In this document: one piece after another, positions 38,301 through 48,179 of the stretch
Numbering within the stretch: position 1 is the stretch's first letter
Layout of the letters: each line of letters opens with the position of its first letter
Assembly: GCA_963680875.1 (NCBI GenBank)
Contig: OY804585.1
Span: 26,430,186-26,494,185 of the forward strand
DNA length: 64,000 nucleotides
From: Bathymodiolus brooksi
Lineage: Eukaryota > Mollusca > Bivalvia > Mytilida > Modiolidae
Reading direction: 5' to 3'
Position numbers and translations under genes: made by a program
The notes under the pieces: model-generated
Seen by the model: only the letters and a program-made list of their open reading frames with translations
What the model was told of the DNA's origin: nothing
The model's database searches: none

Positions 38301-41300
38301 AGAGACGATCCAATTGTACACTTAGACACAGATAAAAGTAAAGGAACAGCTGGTAGTAAGAAAGGACATGGATGTAAATGAACATGAGAGATTATCCAAT
38401 TGTACACTTAGACACAGATAAAAGTAAAGGAACAGCTGGTAGTAACAAAGGACATGGATGTAAATGAACATGAGAGACTATCCAATTGTACACTTAGACA
38501 CAGATAAAAGTAAAGGAACAGCTGGTAGTAACAAAGGACATGGATGTAAATGAACATGAGAGACTATCCAATTGTACACTTAGACACAGATAAAAGTAAA
38601 GGAACAGCTGGTAGTGAGAAAGGACATGGATGTAAATGAACATGAGAGACGATCCAATTGTACACATAGACACAGATAAAAGTAAAGGAACAGCTTGTAG
38701 TAAGAAAGGACATGGATGTAAATGAACATGAGAGACGATCCAATTGTACACTTAGACACAGATAACAGTAAAGGAACAGCTTGTAGTAAGAAAGGACATG
38801 GATGTAAATGAACATGAGAGACGATCCAATTGTACACATAGACACAGATAAAAGTAAAGGAACAGCTTGTAGTAAGAAAGGACATGGATGTAAATGAACA
38901 TGAGAGACTATCCAATTGTACACATAGACACAGATAAAAGTTAAGGAACAGCTTGTAGTAAGAAAGGACATGGATGTAAATGAACATGAGAGACGATCCA
39001 ATTGTACACATAGACACAGGTAAAAGTAAAGGAACAGCCTGTAGTAAGAAAGGACATGGATGTAAATGAACATGAGAGACTATCCAATTATACACTTAGA
39101 CACAGATAAAAGTAAAGGAACAGCTGGTAGTAAGAAAGGACATGGATGTAAATGAACATGAGAGACTATCCAATTGTACACATAGACACAGATAAAAATA
39201 AAGGAACAGCTTGTAGTAAGAAAGGACATGGATGTAAATGAACACGAGAGACTATCCAATTGTACACTTAGACACAGATAAAAGTAAAGGAACAGCTTGT
39301 AGTAAGAAAGGACATGGATGTAAATGAACATGAGAGACGATCCAATTGTACACATAGACACAGATAAATAAAAGTAAAGGAACAGCTTGTAGTAAGAAAG
39401 GACATGGATGTAAATGAACATGAGAGACTATCCAATTGTACACTTAGACACAGATAAAAGTAAAGGAACAGTTTGTAGTAAGAAAGGACATGGATGTAAA
39501 TGAACATGAGAGACGATCCAATTGTACACTTAGACACAGATAAAAGTAAAGGAACAGCTGGTGGTAAGAAAGGACATGGATGTAAATGAACATGAGAGAC
39601 GATCCAAGTGTACACTTAGACACAGATAATAGTAAAGGAACAGCTTGTAGTAAGAAAGGACATGCATGTAAATGAACATGAGAGACGATCCAATTGTACA
39701 CATAGACACAGATAAAAGTAAAGGAACAGCTTGTAGTAAGAAAGGACATGGATGTAAATGAACATGAGAGACGATCCAATTGTACACTTAGACACAGATA
39801 ACAGTAAAGGAACAGCTTGTAGAAAGAAAGGACATGGATGTAAATGAACATGAGAGACGATCCAATTGTACACATAGACACAGATAAAAGTAAAGGAACA
39901 GCTGGTAGTAAGAAAGGACATGGATGTAAATGAACATGAGAGACGATCCAATTGTACACATAGACACAGGTAAAAGTTAAGGAACAGCTTGTAGTAAGAA
40001 AGGACATGGATGTAAATGAACATGAGAGACTATCCAATTGTACACATAGACACAGATAACAGTAAAGGAACAGCTTGTAGTAAGAAAGGACATGGATGTA
40101 AATGAACATGAGAGACGATCCAATTGTACACATAGACACAGATAAAAGTAAAGGAACAGCTGGTAGTAAGACAGGACATGGATGTAAATGAACATGAGAG
40201 ACGATCCAATTGTACACATAGACACAGGTAAAAGTAAAGGAACAGCTAGTTGTAAGAAAGGACATGGATGTAAATGAGCATGAAAGACGATCCAATTGTA
40301 CACTTAGACACAGATAAAAGTAAAGGAACAGCTTGTAGTAAGAAAGGACATGGATGTAAATGAACATGAGAGACTATCCAATTGTACACATAGACACAGG
40401 TAAAAGTTAAGGAACAGCTTGTAGTACGAAATGACATGGATGCAAATGAACATGAGAGATTATTCAATTATACTCTTAGACACAGATAAAAGTAAAGGAA
40501 CAGCTTGTAGTAAGAAAGGACATGGATGTAAATGAACATGAGAGACTATCCAATTGTACACATAGACACAGGTAAAAGTTAAGGAACAGCTTGTAGTAAG
40601 AAAGGATATGGATGTAAATGAACATGAGAGACGATCCAATTGTACACATAGACACAGATAAAAATAAAGGAACAGCTTGTAGTAAGAAAGGACATGGATG
40701 TAAATGAACACGAGAGACTATCCAATTGTACACTTAGACACAGATAAAAGTAAAGGAACAGCTTGTAGTAAGAAAGGACATGGATGTAAATGAACATGAG
40801 AGACGATCCAATTGTACACATAGACACAGATAAATAAAAGTAAAGGAACAGCTTGTAGTAAGAAAGGACATGGATGTAAATGAACATGAGAGACTATCCA
40901 ATTGTACACTTAGACACAGATAAAAGTAAAGGAACAGTTTGTAGTAAGAAAGGACATGGATGTAAATGAACATGAGAGACGATCCAATTGTACACTTAGA
41001 CACAGATAAAAGTAAAGGAACAGCTGGTGGTAAGAAAGGACATGGATGTAAATGAACATGAGAGACGATCCAAGTGTACACTTAGACACAGATAATAGTA
41101 AAGGAACAGCTTGTAGTAAGAAAGGACATGCATGTAAATGAACATGAGAGACGATCCAATTGTACACATAGACACAGATAAAAGTAAAGGAACAGCTTGT
41201 AGTAAGAAAGGACATGGATGTAAATGAACATGAGAGACGATCCAATTGTACACTTAGACACAGATAACAGTAAAGGAACAGCTTGTAGAAAGAAAGGACA

Positions 41301-44300
41301 TGGATGTAAATGAACATGAGAGACGATCCAATTGTACACATAGACACAGATAAAAGTAAAGGAACAGCTGGTAGTAAGAAAGGACATGGATGTAAATGAA
41401 CATGAGAGACGATCCAATTGTACACATAGACACAGGTAAAAGTTAAGGAACAGCTTGTAGTAAGAAAGGACATGGATGTAAATGAACATGAGAGACTATC
41501 CAATTGTACACATAGACACAGATAACAGTAAAGGAACAGCTTGTAGTAAGAAAGGACATGGATGTAAATGAACATGAGAGACGATCCAATTGTACACATA
41601 GACACAGATAAAAGTAAAGGAACAGCTGGTAGTAAGACAGGACATGGATGTAAATGAACATGAGAGACGATCCAATTGTACACATAGACACAGGTAAAAG
41701 TAAAGGAACAGCTAGTTGTAAGAAAGGACATGGATGTAAATGAGCATGAAAGACGATCCAATTGTACACTTAGACACAGATAAAAGTAAAGGAACAGCTT
41801 GTAGTAAGAAAGGACATGGATGTAAATGAACATGAGAGACTATCCAATTGTACACATAGACACAGGTAAAAGTTAAGGAACAGCTTGTAGTAAGAAAGGA
41901 CATGGATGTAAATGAACATGAGAGACTATCCAATTGTACACATAGACACAGATAAAAGTAAAGGAACAGCTTGTAGTACGAAATGACATGGATGCAAATG
42001 AACATGAGAGATTATTCAATTATACTCTTAGACACAGATAAAAGTAAAGGAACAGCTTGTAGTAAGAAAGGACATGGATGTAAATGAACATGAGAGACTA
42101 TCCAATTGTACACATAGACACAGGTAAAAGTTAAGGAACAGCTTGTAGTAAGAAAGGATATGGATGTAAATGAACATGAGAGACGATCCAATTGTACACA
42201 TAGACACAGGTAAAAGTAAAGGTACAGCATGTAGTAAGAAAGGACATGGATGTAAATGAACATGAGAGACTATCCAATTATACACTTAGACACAGATAAA
42301 AGTAAAAGAACAGCTGGTAGTAAGAAAGGACATGGATGTAAATGAACACGAGAGACTATCCAATTGTACACTTAGACACAGATAAAAGTAAAGGAACAGC
42401 TTGTAGTAAGAAATGACATGGATGCAAATGAACATGAGAGACTATCCATATATACACTTAGACACAGATAAAAGTAAAGGAACAGCTTGTAGTAAGAAAG
42501 GACATGGATGTAAATGAACATGAGAGACTATCCAATTGTACACTTAGACACAGATAAATGTAAAGGAACAGCTTGTAGTAAGAAAGGACATGGATGTAAA
42601 TGAACATGAAAGACTATCCAATTGTACACATATACACAGATAACAGTAAAGGAACAGCTGGTAGTAACAAAGGACATGGATGTAAATGAACATGAGAGAC
42701 TATCCAATTGTACACATAGACACAGATAAAAGTAAAGGAACAGCTTGTAGTAAGAAAGGACATGGATGCAAATGAACATGAGAGACTATCCAATTATACA
42801 CTTAGACACAGATAAAAGTAAAGGAACAGCTTGTAGTAAGAAAGGACATGGATGCAAATGAACATGAGAGACTATCCAATTATACACTTAGACACAGATA
42901 AAAGTAAAGGAACAGCTTGTAGTAAGAAAGGACATGGATGTAAATGAACATGAGAGACTATCCAATTGTACACTTAGACACAGATAAATGTAAAGGAACA
43001 GCTTGTAGTAAGAATGCATATAGATGTAAATGAACATGAAAGACTATCCAACATTATATTTAGACACAAATTACAGTAAAGTAAAGGATTTTATTGTTGA
43101 CTACACTGTATTAATTGTGTAGTATTGTATTGTATTGATTGCTTTAGGTGTACCTGATGAAGTTTATTCCAGAAAGGCGTAGTGCGCACTAAATTAGATA
43201 TCGACATTCTTATTACATTGCATTGTATTTATTGCATCGTATTATAAATTAATTTTAGAGTCACATGTCATTTTATACGTGTTTTGATTAGTTTAAAAAG
43301 TTGAGGTTATTTGTATATGTACTGAATCTTAAAATAGACGTCGTTATCAAGGCGTTGCGTGCCGTTGTCATCATGTGATTTTCTTTAAATGAGGCACCTT
43401 TGGGGTTATTTAAATTTATTTCCGATTATTTGCCTTATTTTGAAAAAAATAAATATATTTTTCATTATCATAACAATAAAAGTTTGAATTAATTTATAAG
43501 GATTGATAGTAATTATTTGTTCGGTTCATTCGAAATAACCTCAATCAGGTTGTAAACACCCTTGCGTAATGTGATCAATCCTTAAATATGCACTGCATTA
43601 CATGGAATGATGTAATGATGATTACATAATGGTTTCTTTGTTCAAAAACTATACAATTGACGAAGTAGGGTTGTACGTTCTGGTCTATCTTTAAAAAGGC
43701 AAAACAAATCTAATATAAAGTTGCAAGCTGAAATTTGATAAACACGAAACCCTCTAAATACCGGGAATTACCTCTGGTGTTCTGGAAAGTAGCACTTCTT
43801 GTTCTACAGGTGCCATACCTCGTGTTACTCTTTAACTACACTTATATCATGTGATTAAAAAAAACATGACCCGCCAAAGACCAAAACGGAAGTAAAGGCG
43901 AACAGAAAATCGTTTTTACGCGTAAATCGTATCGGGCACAACACGGAACTTAGAGCATGAGGACATGTGATTGGACGATATTAACAACACGAACACGAAA
44001 TGCTATAAACTTGGGGTTATCTCATATGTTCTAGAACGGTAATCAGTTCCTTCTGCACTAGTGGCGCCTGTCGTGTTATTCCTGTTAAAAATTCAGTGAA
44101 AGGTCAAGAATTAGGAGAGGAAAGGAAGTTGATAATCATCGTTATTAAGTAACAAGTTATTCTTTTATTATTGCTATAGATTAATGATAAGGTTGTTAAT
44201 GAGGATATAATTTACTAGCCCTAAATGGGGATCAGGCGTCTGAGTTGTTCAGATAGTCCCTTCTGTCTAGAATCCTAACACCATTGACGTGGGCTTGCAT

Positions 44301-46058
44301 CCTTTGTGGCCACCTCCTTTGTGGCCACCTCAAATGTTTCCAGACATCTATCCATTGCCCAAGGTTTGACCAGTCAGATTGCTATCACTCACCCGGTTTT
44401 CATCCTCATTTAGTCTAATAGTCAGATAAACTTGCAAAATCGCTGAAGTGAGAACAAACACCAAATAACCATATTCAGACCCTTAAATGAAATATACCGC
44501 CTCATTCAGGGTCAGTCGGGTCAAACAAACAAAAACCCCATAAAAGTGGCATTTGTTTATTCTTCTCTCAGCACACAGTACAAAGACTGATTGGCTCGGA
44601 ACCTGTACAATAAATGTTATAGATTTGTTTCAATGTATCATCACTATAAAAATCCATCAAAGCGTGTTGTTCTTCTAAACAGTGGACACCGTCAACATCT
44701 CATTGAAATGTAACTTGTTCTCACAATGATATATTAGAAGAAATGTTTACTTCGTAGCCGAACTGCTTCGCAATACGAAAACCGGATTTTTAGTTACGTT
44801 TCAGACTACTGTCACTTGATTCACGCGTGATACCCTTTTATACCAACGTCTTGTTAACCATCTCATGCGCCCAGAGATATCGATCACAGATTTATAACAT
44901 GTGCAAAAAATAGGCACTAACATTTGTACATATCATACCATTAATAAATCAATATATATTTATACTGACATTATACTTACTGTACGCGCTTCAATTATTT
45001 CTATATATGTTAACTCCAGTAAAAAGAGCACTCATTAACGTGTAATGTGCGCATGTCACAGACACGTTGAACGGTAGTCTGAACTTATTACTGAAAACGT
45101 AGGACCCAAGTTGATGACATTCTTACGACAAGTTTGAATTTACAAAAGTGCAAATCAAAAGCCATCATCGAAAAAGTAAATACACTACAATATTACAAAA
45201 GGAAAAGGGACAAAGACAAAGAATGACCCACAAAAAACTCAACAGAAAAATAAAAATAAAGATGTACGTGTGAGCAACTTAATTCATGTTCATGTTTTAT
45301 TTACGTTATTTGCGTTTGTGCTTGCCAGTTTCTCTGGATTGTCCATTGTTGGGTGCCCCAATCGGTATTCTCTATTGTTTTATTAAAGATTATTTTTGAC
45401 TAAATATCACAGTTGATATAAAACCTAAGTATTTATATTGACATTATCAGAAAGTTTAATGACTTTTACTGTAATATACAGGGACACTTTATCTTAATTG
45501 CATCTACCAGTTAAACAACCTCTATTGCAGATAATTATGTTTAGAGTAATGAAATTGTTCAAAAGCCGGAATTCTTTATTAATTATTGTATGTTTTTTCC
45601 ATTTCATAATAATTTGCTGTACTTGTATATCAAGGCATATCATTTGATATACTGGAATAACCTTAAATCATGTACGCTCATAGTCAACAATTGGGTCAGG
45701 GTTCTGGTATTTAATGCCACTTTCAACAATATTTCAGCTATATCGTGGCGATCAGTTTTATTGGTGGAGAAAACCACCGACCTGTCGCAAGTCACTGACA
45801 AACTTTATCACATAATATTGTATCGAGTACACCTCGCCATGAACGAAGTTCGAACTCACAACGTTAGTGGTGATTGGAACTGATTGTACAGGTAGTTGTA
45901 AATCCAAATACCATACGATCACGACGGCCCTGATGACATAAAAGTATTCCCTATTCCCTAATGTTATATTATAAATGTTGATTGAAATACATTTTACCTT
46001 GTATCAACAACGAATATAAAATCCACAAGAATACTTTGAAAAATAAACAAGTCTTCAT
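25974..46058 (-). CDS. Acetylcholine-binding protein (AChBP), complete gene of four coding exons
   Basis: The product is a secreted, soluble homologue of the nicotinic receptor ligand-binding domain. In molluscs such proteins form pentamers that bind acetylcholine outside the cell. The joined exons (46058-45998, 34033-33897, 29458-29310, 26316-25974) give 690 bp, 229 residues plus stop, the size of known snail AChBP precursors. A hydrophobic signal peptide covers about 1-20. Ligand-site residues visible are Trp81 (loop D), Tyr114 (loop A, PDIVLYN), Trp169 (loop B, GSWTH), and Tyr209, Cys211-Cys212 and Tyr216 (loop C, YDCCPEPY). The Cys-loop is Cys149-Cys162 with 12 residues between and no FPF motif, as in AChBP and unlike receptors (13). 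A sequon NLT lies at 177. The stop follows strand 10 (KRKP) and no membrane-helix exons are visible downstream. All introns are GT-AG. Protein identity is firm; expression is not shown. Confidence 0.87.
26455..26640 (-). mobile_element. S4 element, unexpanded, in AChBP intron 3
   Basis: The minus-strand S4 order is agaccgaaggggcaatcaaa, cagtccagagaaactggc, aacataagacaaag and aaacaacaaaatatatatt. It has one copy of the segment that is repeated as the 49-bp array at 6.8-7.4 kb. Confidence 0.6.
26820..27060 (+). mobile_element. S2 element, full unexpanded copy, in AChBP intron 3
   Basis: It has every S2 block in single copy: ttacagttcataaatcatg, taattattataaaaactaag, gttgtcctccctcaggc, acatgtgaccttagctgg, tagttgtcctgtttatacc, gcgtgtacctgatgaagg-like sequence, ccagaaacacgtcatgtgc and gatatctacgtatttat. 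It serves as the reference for the expanded copies at 8.3 and 10.1 kb. The 140-codon ORF at 26913-27335 begins inside it and is not supported. Confidence 0.75.
27545..27685 (-). mobile_element. S1 SINE fragment in AChBP intron 3
   Basis: It carries an inverted S1 tail and centre: ttcaacaatatttcagttat, cgtggaggtcagttttattg, aaaccaccgacctgtcgc and aagtcactaacaaac. The tRNA-like head is missing. Confidence 0.65.
27690..28609. other. AChBP intron 3 sequence, nothing recognised
   Basis: AT-rich intron sequence with no known repeat block and no exon-like reading frame. Confidence 0.4.
28610..28760 (-). mobile_element. S2 element 3' part in AChBP intron 3
   Basis: An inverted S2 end: gatatattttcgtgtgcatg, tcaggcacgctcaacctc, ttgcaaatccaaatag, aaaggacctaagagaatagc. 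Confidence 0.55.
29010..29280 (-). pseudogene. Decayed reverse-transcriptase fragment in AChBP intron 3
   Basis: Minus-strand reading with one frameshift gives [16 protein letters not shown], then (other frame) [13 protein letters not shown]...IDNEG, then [32 protein letters not shown] and IYISRLI-stop-YSRG. This resembles the region after the YxDD box of a family of animal retroelement reverse transcriptases common in molluscs; I suspect a Penelope-like or related non-LTR class but cannot settle it. Frameshift and stop codons make it non-functional. It starts within about 30 bp of the exon 3 donor. Confidence 0.7.
29310..29458 (-). CDS. AChBP exon 3: loops D and A
   Basis: It encodes residues 67-115 plus two bases of codon 116. 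The acceptor is ccaatggcag|GGT and the donor AACAA|GTGGGTAT. It carries VWQAIQWKD (loop D Trp81), [14 protein letters not shown], and [11 protein letters not shown] (loop A Tyr114). Its 149 bp equals the two usual vertebrate receptor exons of 45 and 110 bp joined, minus two codons, with the same end phase. A better-looking acceptor (ttctcag) lies 36 bases upstream but would put a stop in frame. Confidence 0.85.
30385..30600 (+). mobile_element. S3 element with SINE-like tail in AChBP intron 2
   Basis: It reads aaccgcttacccttacg, gagttcactcctgag, tggggttcgtgatacatg, tctttggttttctgtataat, then a tail catgactatagctgaaatac and aggcgttaaacaacagtcag. The 62-bp segment is largely deleted. A similar partial copy lies at about 30070-30200. 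Confidence 0.6.
31076..31145 (+). mobile_element. S1 SINE tail end with (caaa)n
   Basis: It reads atataactgaaatattgttg, aaagtggcgttaaacacc, then atcaaacaaacaaac, the 3' end and simple-repeat tail of an S1 copy. Confidence 0.7.
31495..33350 (+). repeat. S3 element carrying a 62-bp tandem array, in AChBP intron 2
   Basis: An S3 copy starts at about 31495 (ttgcttacccttacgaagac, ttgtggggtttcgtg, atcgttagttttctgtg, ttctttggcgattg). About 27 units of 62 bp follow (core tcattcttctatttacgg, then tttctgattacccctgtgg) to about 33340, with a few shortened units near 32770 and 33270. The unit matches the reverse complement of the 15.3-16.3 kb unit. Open frames of 60-150 codons here are artefacts. Confidence 0.93.
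33749..33872 (+). mobile_element. S1 SINE head next to AChBP exon 2
   Basis: It carries the tRNA-like head only: agtggtcgtgctcgtttgg, tagttggatttagaac, aatcagtgcttatcatc, gttgtgagtgcgaatgcc and tttatgtgataaaatcag. It ends about 25 bp from the exon 2 donor (at 33896). Confidence 0.65.
33897..34033 (-). CDS. AChBP exon 2: N-terminal helix and first strands
   Basis: It encodes residues 21-66. It begins after acceptor ttacactgtag and ends at donor TTTG|GTAAGTAT, phase 0. [14 protein letters not shown]...YN...RP matches the amphipathic N-terminal helix of Cys-loop ligand domains, followed by [16 protein letters not shown] (strand 1). The plus-strand head of an S1 SINE ends about 25 bp beyond the donor, so a mobile element sits very close to this splice site. 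Confidence 0.87.
34405..43080. repeat. 86-bp tandem array, 8.7 kb, in AChBP intron 1
   Basis: About 101 units of 86 bp (core ggaacagcttgtagtaag, then aaaggacatggatgtaaatg and gagagacgatccaattg). Two larger blocks are duplicated within it. One is offset by 2,408 bp (28 units), for example 35633-36665 against 38041-39073. The other is offset by 1,466 bp (17 units plus 4 bp, from a 90-bp unit with aaataaaag), for example 39252-40367 against 40718-41833. Both flanks carry gtagtattg(c/t)attgtattg. The dozens of minus ORFs (repeating [16 protein letters not shown]) are artefacts. Confidence 0.96.
43140..43215 (+). mobile_element. S2 element 3' end beside the 86-bp array
   Basis: It reads aggtgtacctgatgaagttt, ccagaaaggcgtagtgcgc and gatatcgacattcttatt, an S2 end truncated upstream. 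No S2 5' part is recognised left of the array. Confidence 0.6.
43216..45699. other. AChBP intron 1, proximal part with diverged S3/S4 fragments
   Basis: Minus-oriented S3/S4 fragments lie at about 43725-43830 (cacgaaaccctctaaatacc, aggtgccatacctcgtg) and 43980-44120 (cttctgcactagtggcgcc). A plus S4 piece lies at 45290-45395 (ccagtttctctggattgtcc). A 15-bp unit (cctttgtggccacct) is doubled at 44301-44330. No exon was recognised. Confidence 0.5.
45700..45935 (-). mobile_element. S1 SINE, near full length, next to AChBP exon 1
   Basis: It is inverted and nearly intact: tail (atttaatgccactttcaac, ctatatcgtggcgatcag), centre (accgacctgtcgcaag), and head (gaagttcgaactcacaacg, aggtagttgtaaatcc, catacgatcacgacgg). 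It lies about 60 bp inside intron 1 from the exon 1 donor. Confidence 0.8.
45998..46058 (-). CDS. AChBP exon 1: signal peptide
   Basis: ATG at 46058-46056 opens 20 codons (MKTCLFF...LLIQ) forming a hydrophobic signal peptide, plus one base g. The donor reads ACAAG|GTAAAATG at 45998/45997. The phase-1 end joins exon 2 (gt cag aat) to give Gly21-Gln-Asn. It was found by looking for a signal-peptide exon with a phase-1 donor upstream of exon 2; the exact phase fit and total length of 229 support it. An inverted S1 SINE ends only about 65 bp into the following intron. Confidence 0.8.
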
Positions 46059-46100
46059 CTTGAAAATATTCTGTCATCTGAAGTTTGTCTAAAATATTAT

Positions 46101-46112
46101 TGCATATTATAC
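46101..46112 (-). promoter_or_regulatory. Possible TATA-like element upstream of AChBP exon 1
   Basis: The minus strand reads GTATAATATGCA about 45-55 bases before the AChBP start codon. A TATA role is possible only if the 5' UTR is very short or the true promoter lies elsewhere. AT-rich context makes chance matches common. Confidence 0.15.
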
Positions 46113-46312
46113 CTACGATTCGGTTACTTCAAAATGGCTTATGTTTTCACGTAGTAATCTTGCCAACACCACAGGAACTATATTTTCAATTATATTGACA
46201 GACGTTTACTCCGTACAAACACATCAGTGCTTAACTTGCAACTAATAATCTATGGCTCCTGGATAATTATGACAGAAATGTATTTGCACTTATAAGTTGA
46301 GTGAAAGGGTCA

Positions 46313-46560
46313 TTGTTTTAAAGGCCACTATCAACAATATTCCAGGTACATTGTGGCAGTTAGTATATTGGGGTGAAACCGGTACATTTGTTGTTGTACA
46401 CTAAAACCGGGGGAAAGTACCGATCGGCACCCTGTAAGTCACTGACTTACTTTATTACAAAGAGTTGCATTAAGTACACCTCGCCATGAGTGGGAATCAA
46501 ACTCACACGATTTGATTGTGATATACAATGATCGCATAGGTAGATGTAGCTCTACCTACC
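46313..46560 (-). mobile_element. S1 SINE, diverged copy between the two genes
   Basis: It is inverted and eroded, with recognisable order: ccactatcaacaatattcc, acattgtggcagttag, aagtcactgacttac, agtacacctcgccatgag, gaatcaaactcacacg and cgcataggtagatg. Confidence 0.6.
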
Positions 46561-46689
46561 TTTAATCAAGCTAGGTTTCAGAGTTACTGAGGTAGGTCGC
46601 CATGTAGAGATGGTGTGAACAAGATGTGAATTATAAAATTAAATTCTGCAGATATGTTACATATACGACGAAGAAGGTCCATCTCCTCC

Positions 46690-47055
46690 AGTAATATAAC
46701 ATTAAATCATTTGACTTCTCAACTCTTTACACAATTATTCCGCACTTTATACTAAAAGACAAGAAAATTATTTACAAATATGGTCAACTTGGGTGTTTTT
46801 TTCATGAGGAGACAAATCTTTTAACCATTCTGAACAAAAGGTTCTCTGACATTTATATCATCAGAATGCTCAAGTTTGTAATTGACAGCATATTTGTTAT
46901 GTTTAGTGGATGTATTTCTAAGACTGTCGGCATTCCTATGGATAACATTTGTGCTCCTCTTCTTGTCGACTTGTTTATGAAACATAGGAAAAGAGGCTAG
47001 ACTGGTCCTTTAATTTCACGTTTCGGTCACTCAAAGAGGATTGCTGCTAATAAAG
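46690..47055 (+). pseudogene. Decayed reverse-transcriptase fragment between the two genes
   Basis: The plus strand reads SFDFSTLYTIIPH...LKDK (matching reverse-transcriptase motif A), then MLKFVIDSIFVMF, and TVGIPMDNICAPLLVDLF (motif B, where the family has GIPMGTNCAPLL). After a stop it reads LDWSFNFTFR, just before where a YxDD box should be. Frames are broken by stops, and the YxDD box and both ends are missing. It appears to be the same family as the fragment at 29.0-29.3 kb, but a different part of the protein. Confidence 0.7.
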
Positions 47056-47264
47056 AAGGATTCCTAGTACCGGTAGTTAAATTGAAGTAATCACTTAGAC
47101 AGTTTTATGCTCGGTATCAATACTTGGTTAACCGTTACATAATGTCTTTGCCACATATGACCACGTATTTCTTCCGCATGTCGTAGTCACAATCCTGCCA
47201 TTCTTTCCTCGTTCAGCATTTATCTCCAAATGTGACTTATCACCTGATTTTGAACATAATAATA

Positions 47265-47565
47265 GTTTGAAGATACTAAAGGGGTAATCAGAATCCGTTT
47301 ATCGAAGAAGAACAGACAGCACAAAGTAACTCCACGGGGTGCATCAGAGGACCAAGAACTGCTTACCTTTCCGAAGACATGAGATCACTCACGATTTTTA
47401 CGTCGGATTTCTATGGCTCGATTTTTAGTGTTCTATGTATTGCTTTGCGGACCATTGCTAGTCTATTTTGGTCATTGTATTGTATGTCCTGTGATTTATG
47501 GCTACTGATTACCTCTTTGGTATCTTCAATCCTCAGCTATCGTTGTCTTTATTGCCACGATTTGG
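47265..47565 (+). mobile_element. S3 element copy, with an inverted piece at its left edge
   Basis: Positions 47268-47325 read aagatactaaaggggtaatc, agaatccgtttatcgaag and aacagacagcac, the 62-bp unit in minus sense. From about 47345 a plus S3 follows: aactgcttacctttccg, tcactcacgatttttacg, ggctcgatttttagtg, ggtcattgtattgtatgtcc and gattacctctttggtatc. The two halves face each other, giving a small inverted arrangement. Confidence 0.6.
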
Positions 47566-47730
47566 GTGATTAACACTTGCTTCTCTATATTAGTAAGAAA
47601 GTAATTATTAAGTATTTCTCGTCCCATGATACTGTATTTGTTATTTTAAAAAAAGAGTACCTGATAAATGAAATGTTTTCATAACGAAACTCTGTTTACT
47701 TCTGAACTGGTTCACCGTAACCTAAATTCC

Positions 47731-47992
47731 CTGGGCCGTCGTGGTCGTGATCGTATGGTAGTTACAGTTATGGATTTACAATTACCAATGCCATCAGTGC
47801 CTATCACCACTGGATTTGTGAGTTCGAATCCCGCTCAGGCGAGGTGTACTCGATACAACATTATGCGATAAAGTTTGTCAGTGACTTGCGACAGGTCGGT
47901 GGTTTTCTCCGGTCACTCCGCTTTCTTCCACCAATAAAACTGACCGCCGCGATATAACTGAAATATTGTTGAAAGTGACATGAAACACCATA
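47731..47992 (+). mobile_element. S1 SINE, full length
   Basis: This is the best S1 copy in the window. The head has gtcgtggtcgtgatcgtatg and gtagttac (A-box region) and gtgagttcgaatcccgc (B-box region). The centre has cagtgacttgcgacaggtcg. The tail has ccaccaataaaactgaccg, gcgatataactgaaat and ttgaaagtgacatgaaacac. It lies just downstream of the hydroxylase gene's 3' end. Confidence 0.82.
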
Positions 47993-48098
47993 TACCATCA
48001 AACCAACCGCTATATCTGAATTAATTTATATATTCGTAAGTAAATACACTAGATAATAAATTCGTTCTAACAGAAAATACTGTTCGATATAACCGGTA

Positions 48099-48104
48099 TT
48101 TATT
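48099..48104 (-). promoter_or_regulatory. Candidate polyadenylation signal of the hydroxylase gene
   Basis: AATAAA on the minus strand, about 75 bases past the stop codon at 48180. This would give a short 3' UTR. Confidence 0.5.
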
Positions 48105-48179
48105 TTTTCATCTATAAACCAAAGTCCCTTTACAAAGATTATGGCGTAACATTTTGAATAATTACAACAACTGAAAGTC

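Noticed and set aside
34405..43030. Dozens of minus ORFs with [16 protein letters not shown] repeats
   Set aside because: The 86-bp unit gives an open frame of 86 codons per three units. They lie in an AChBP intron and are homogeneous with the DNA repeat, with no sign of codon-level selection.
25974..46058. Membrane nicotinic receptor subunit instead of AChBP
   Set aside because: The Cys-loop has 12 rather than 13 residues between the cysteines and lacks FPF, the reading frame stops right after strand 10, and no M1-M4 helices are seen downstream on the minus strand.
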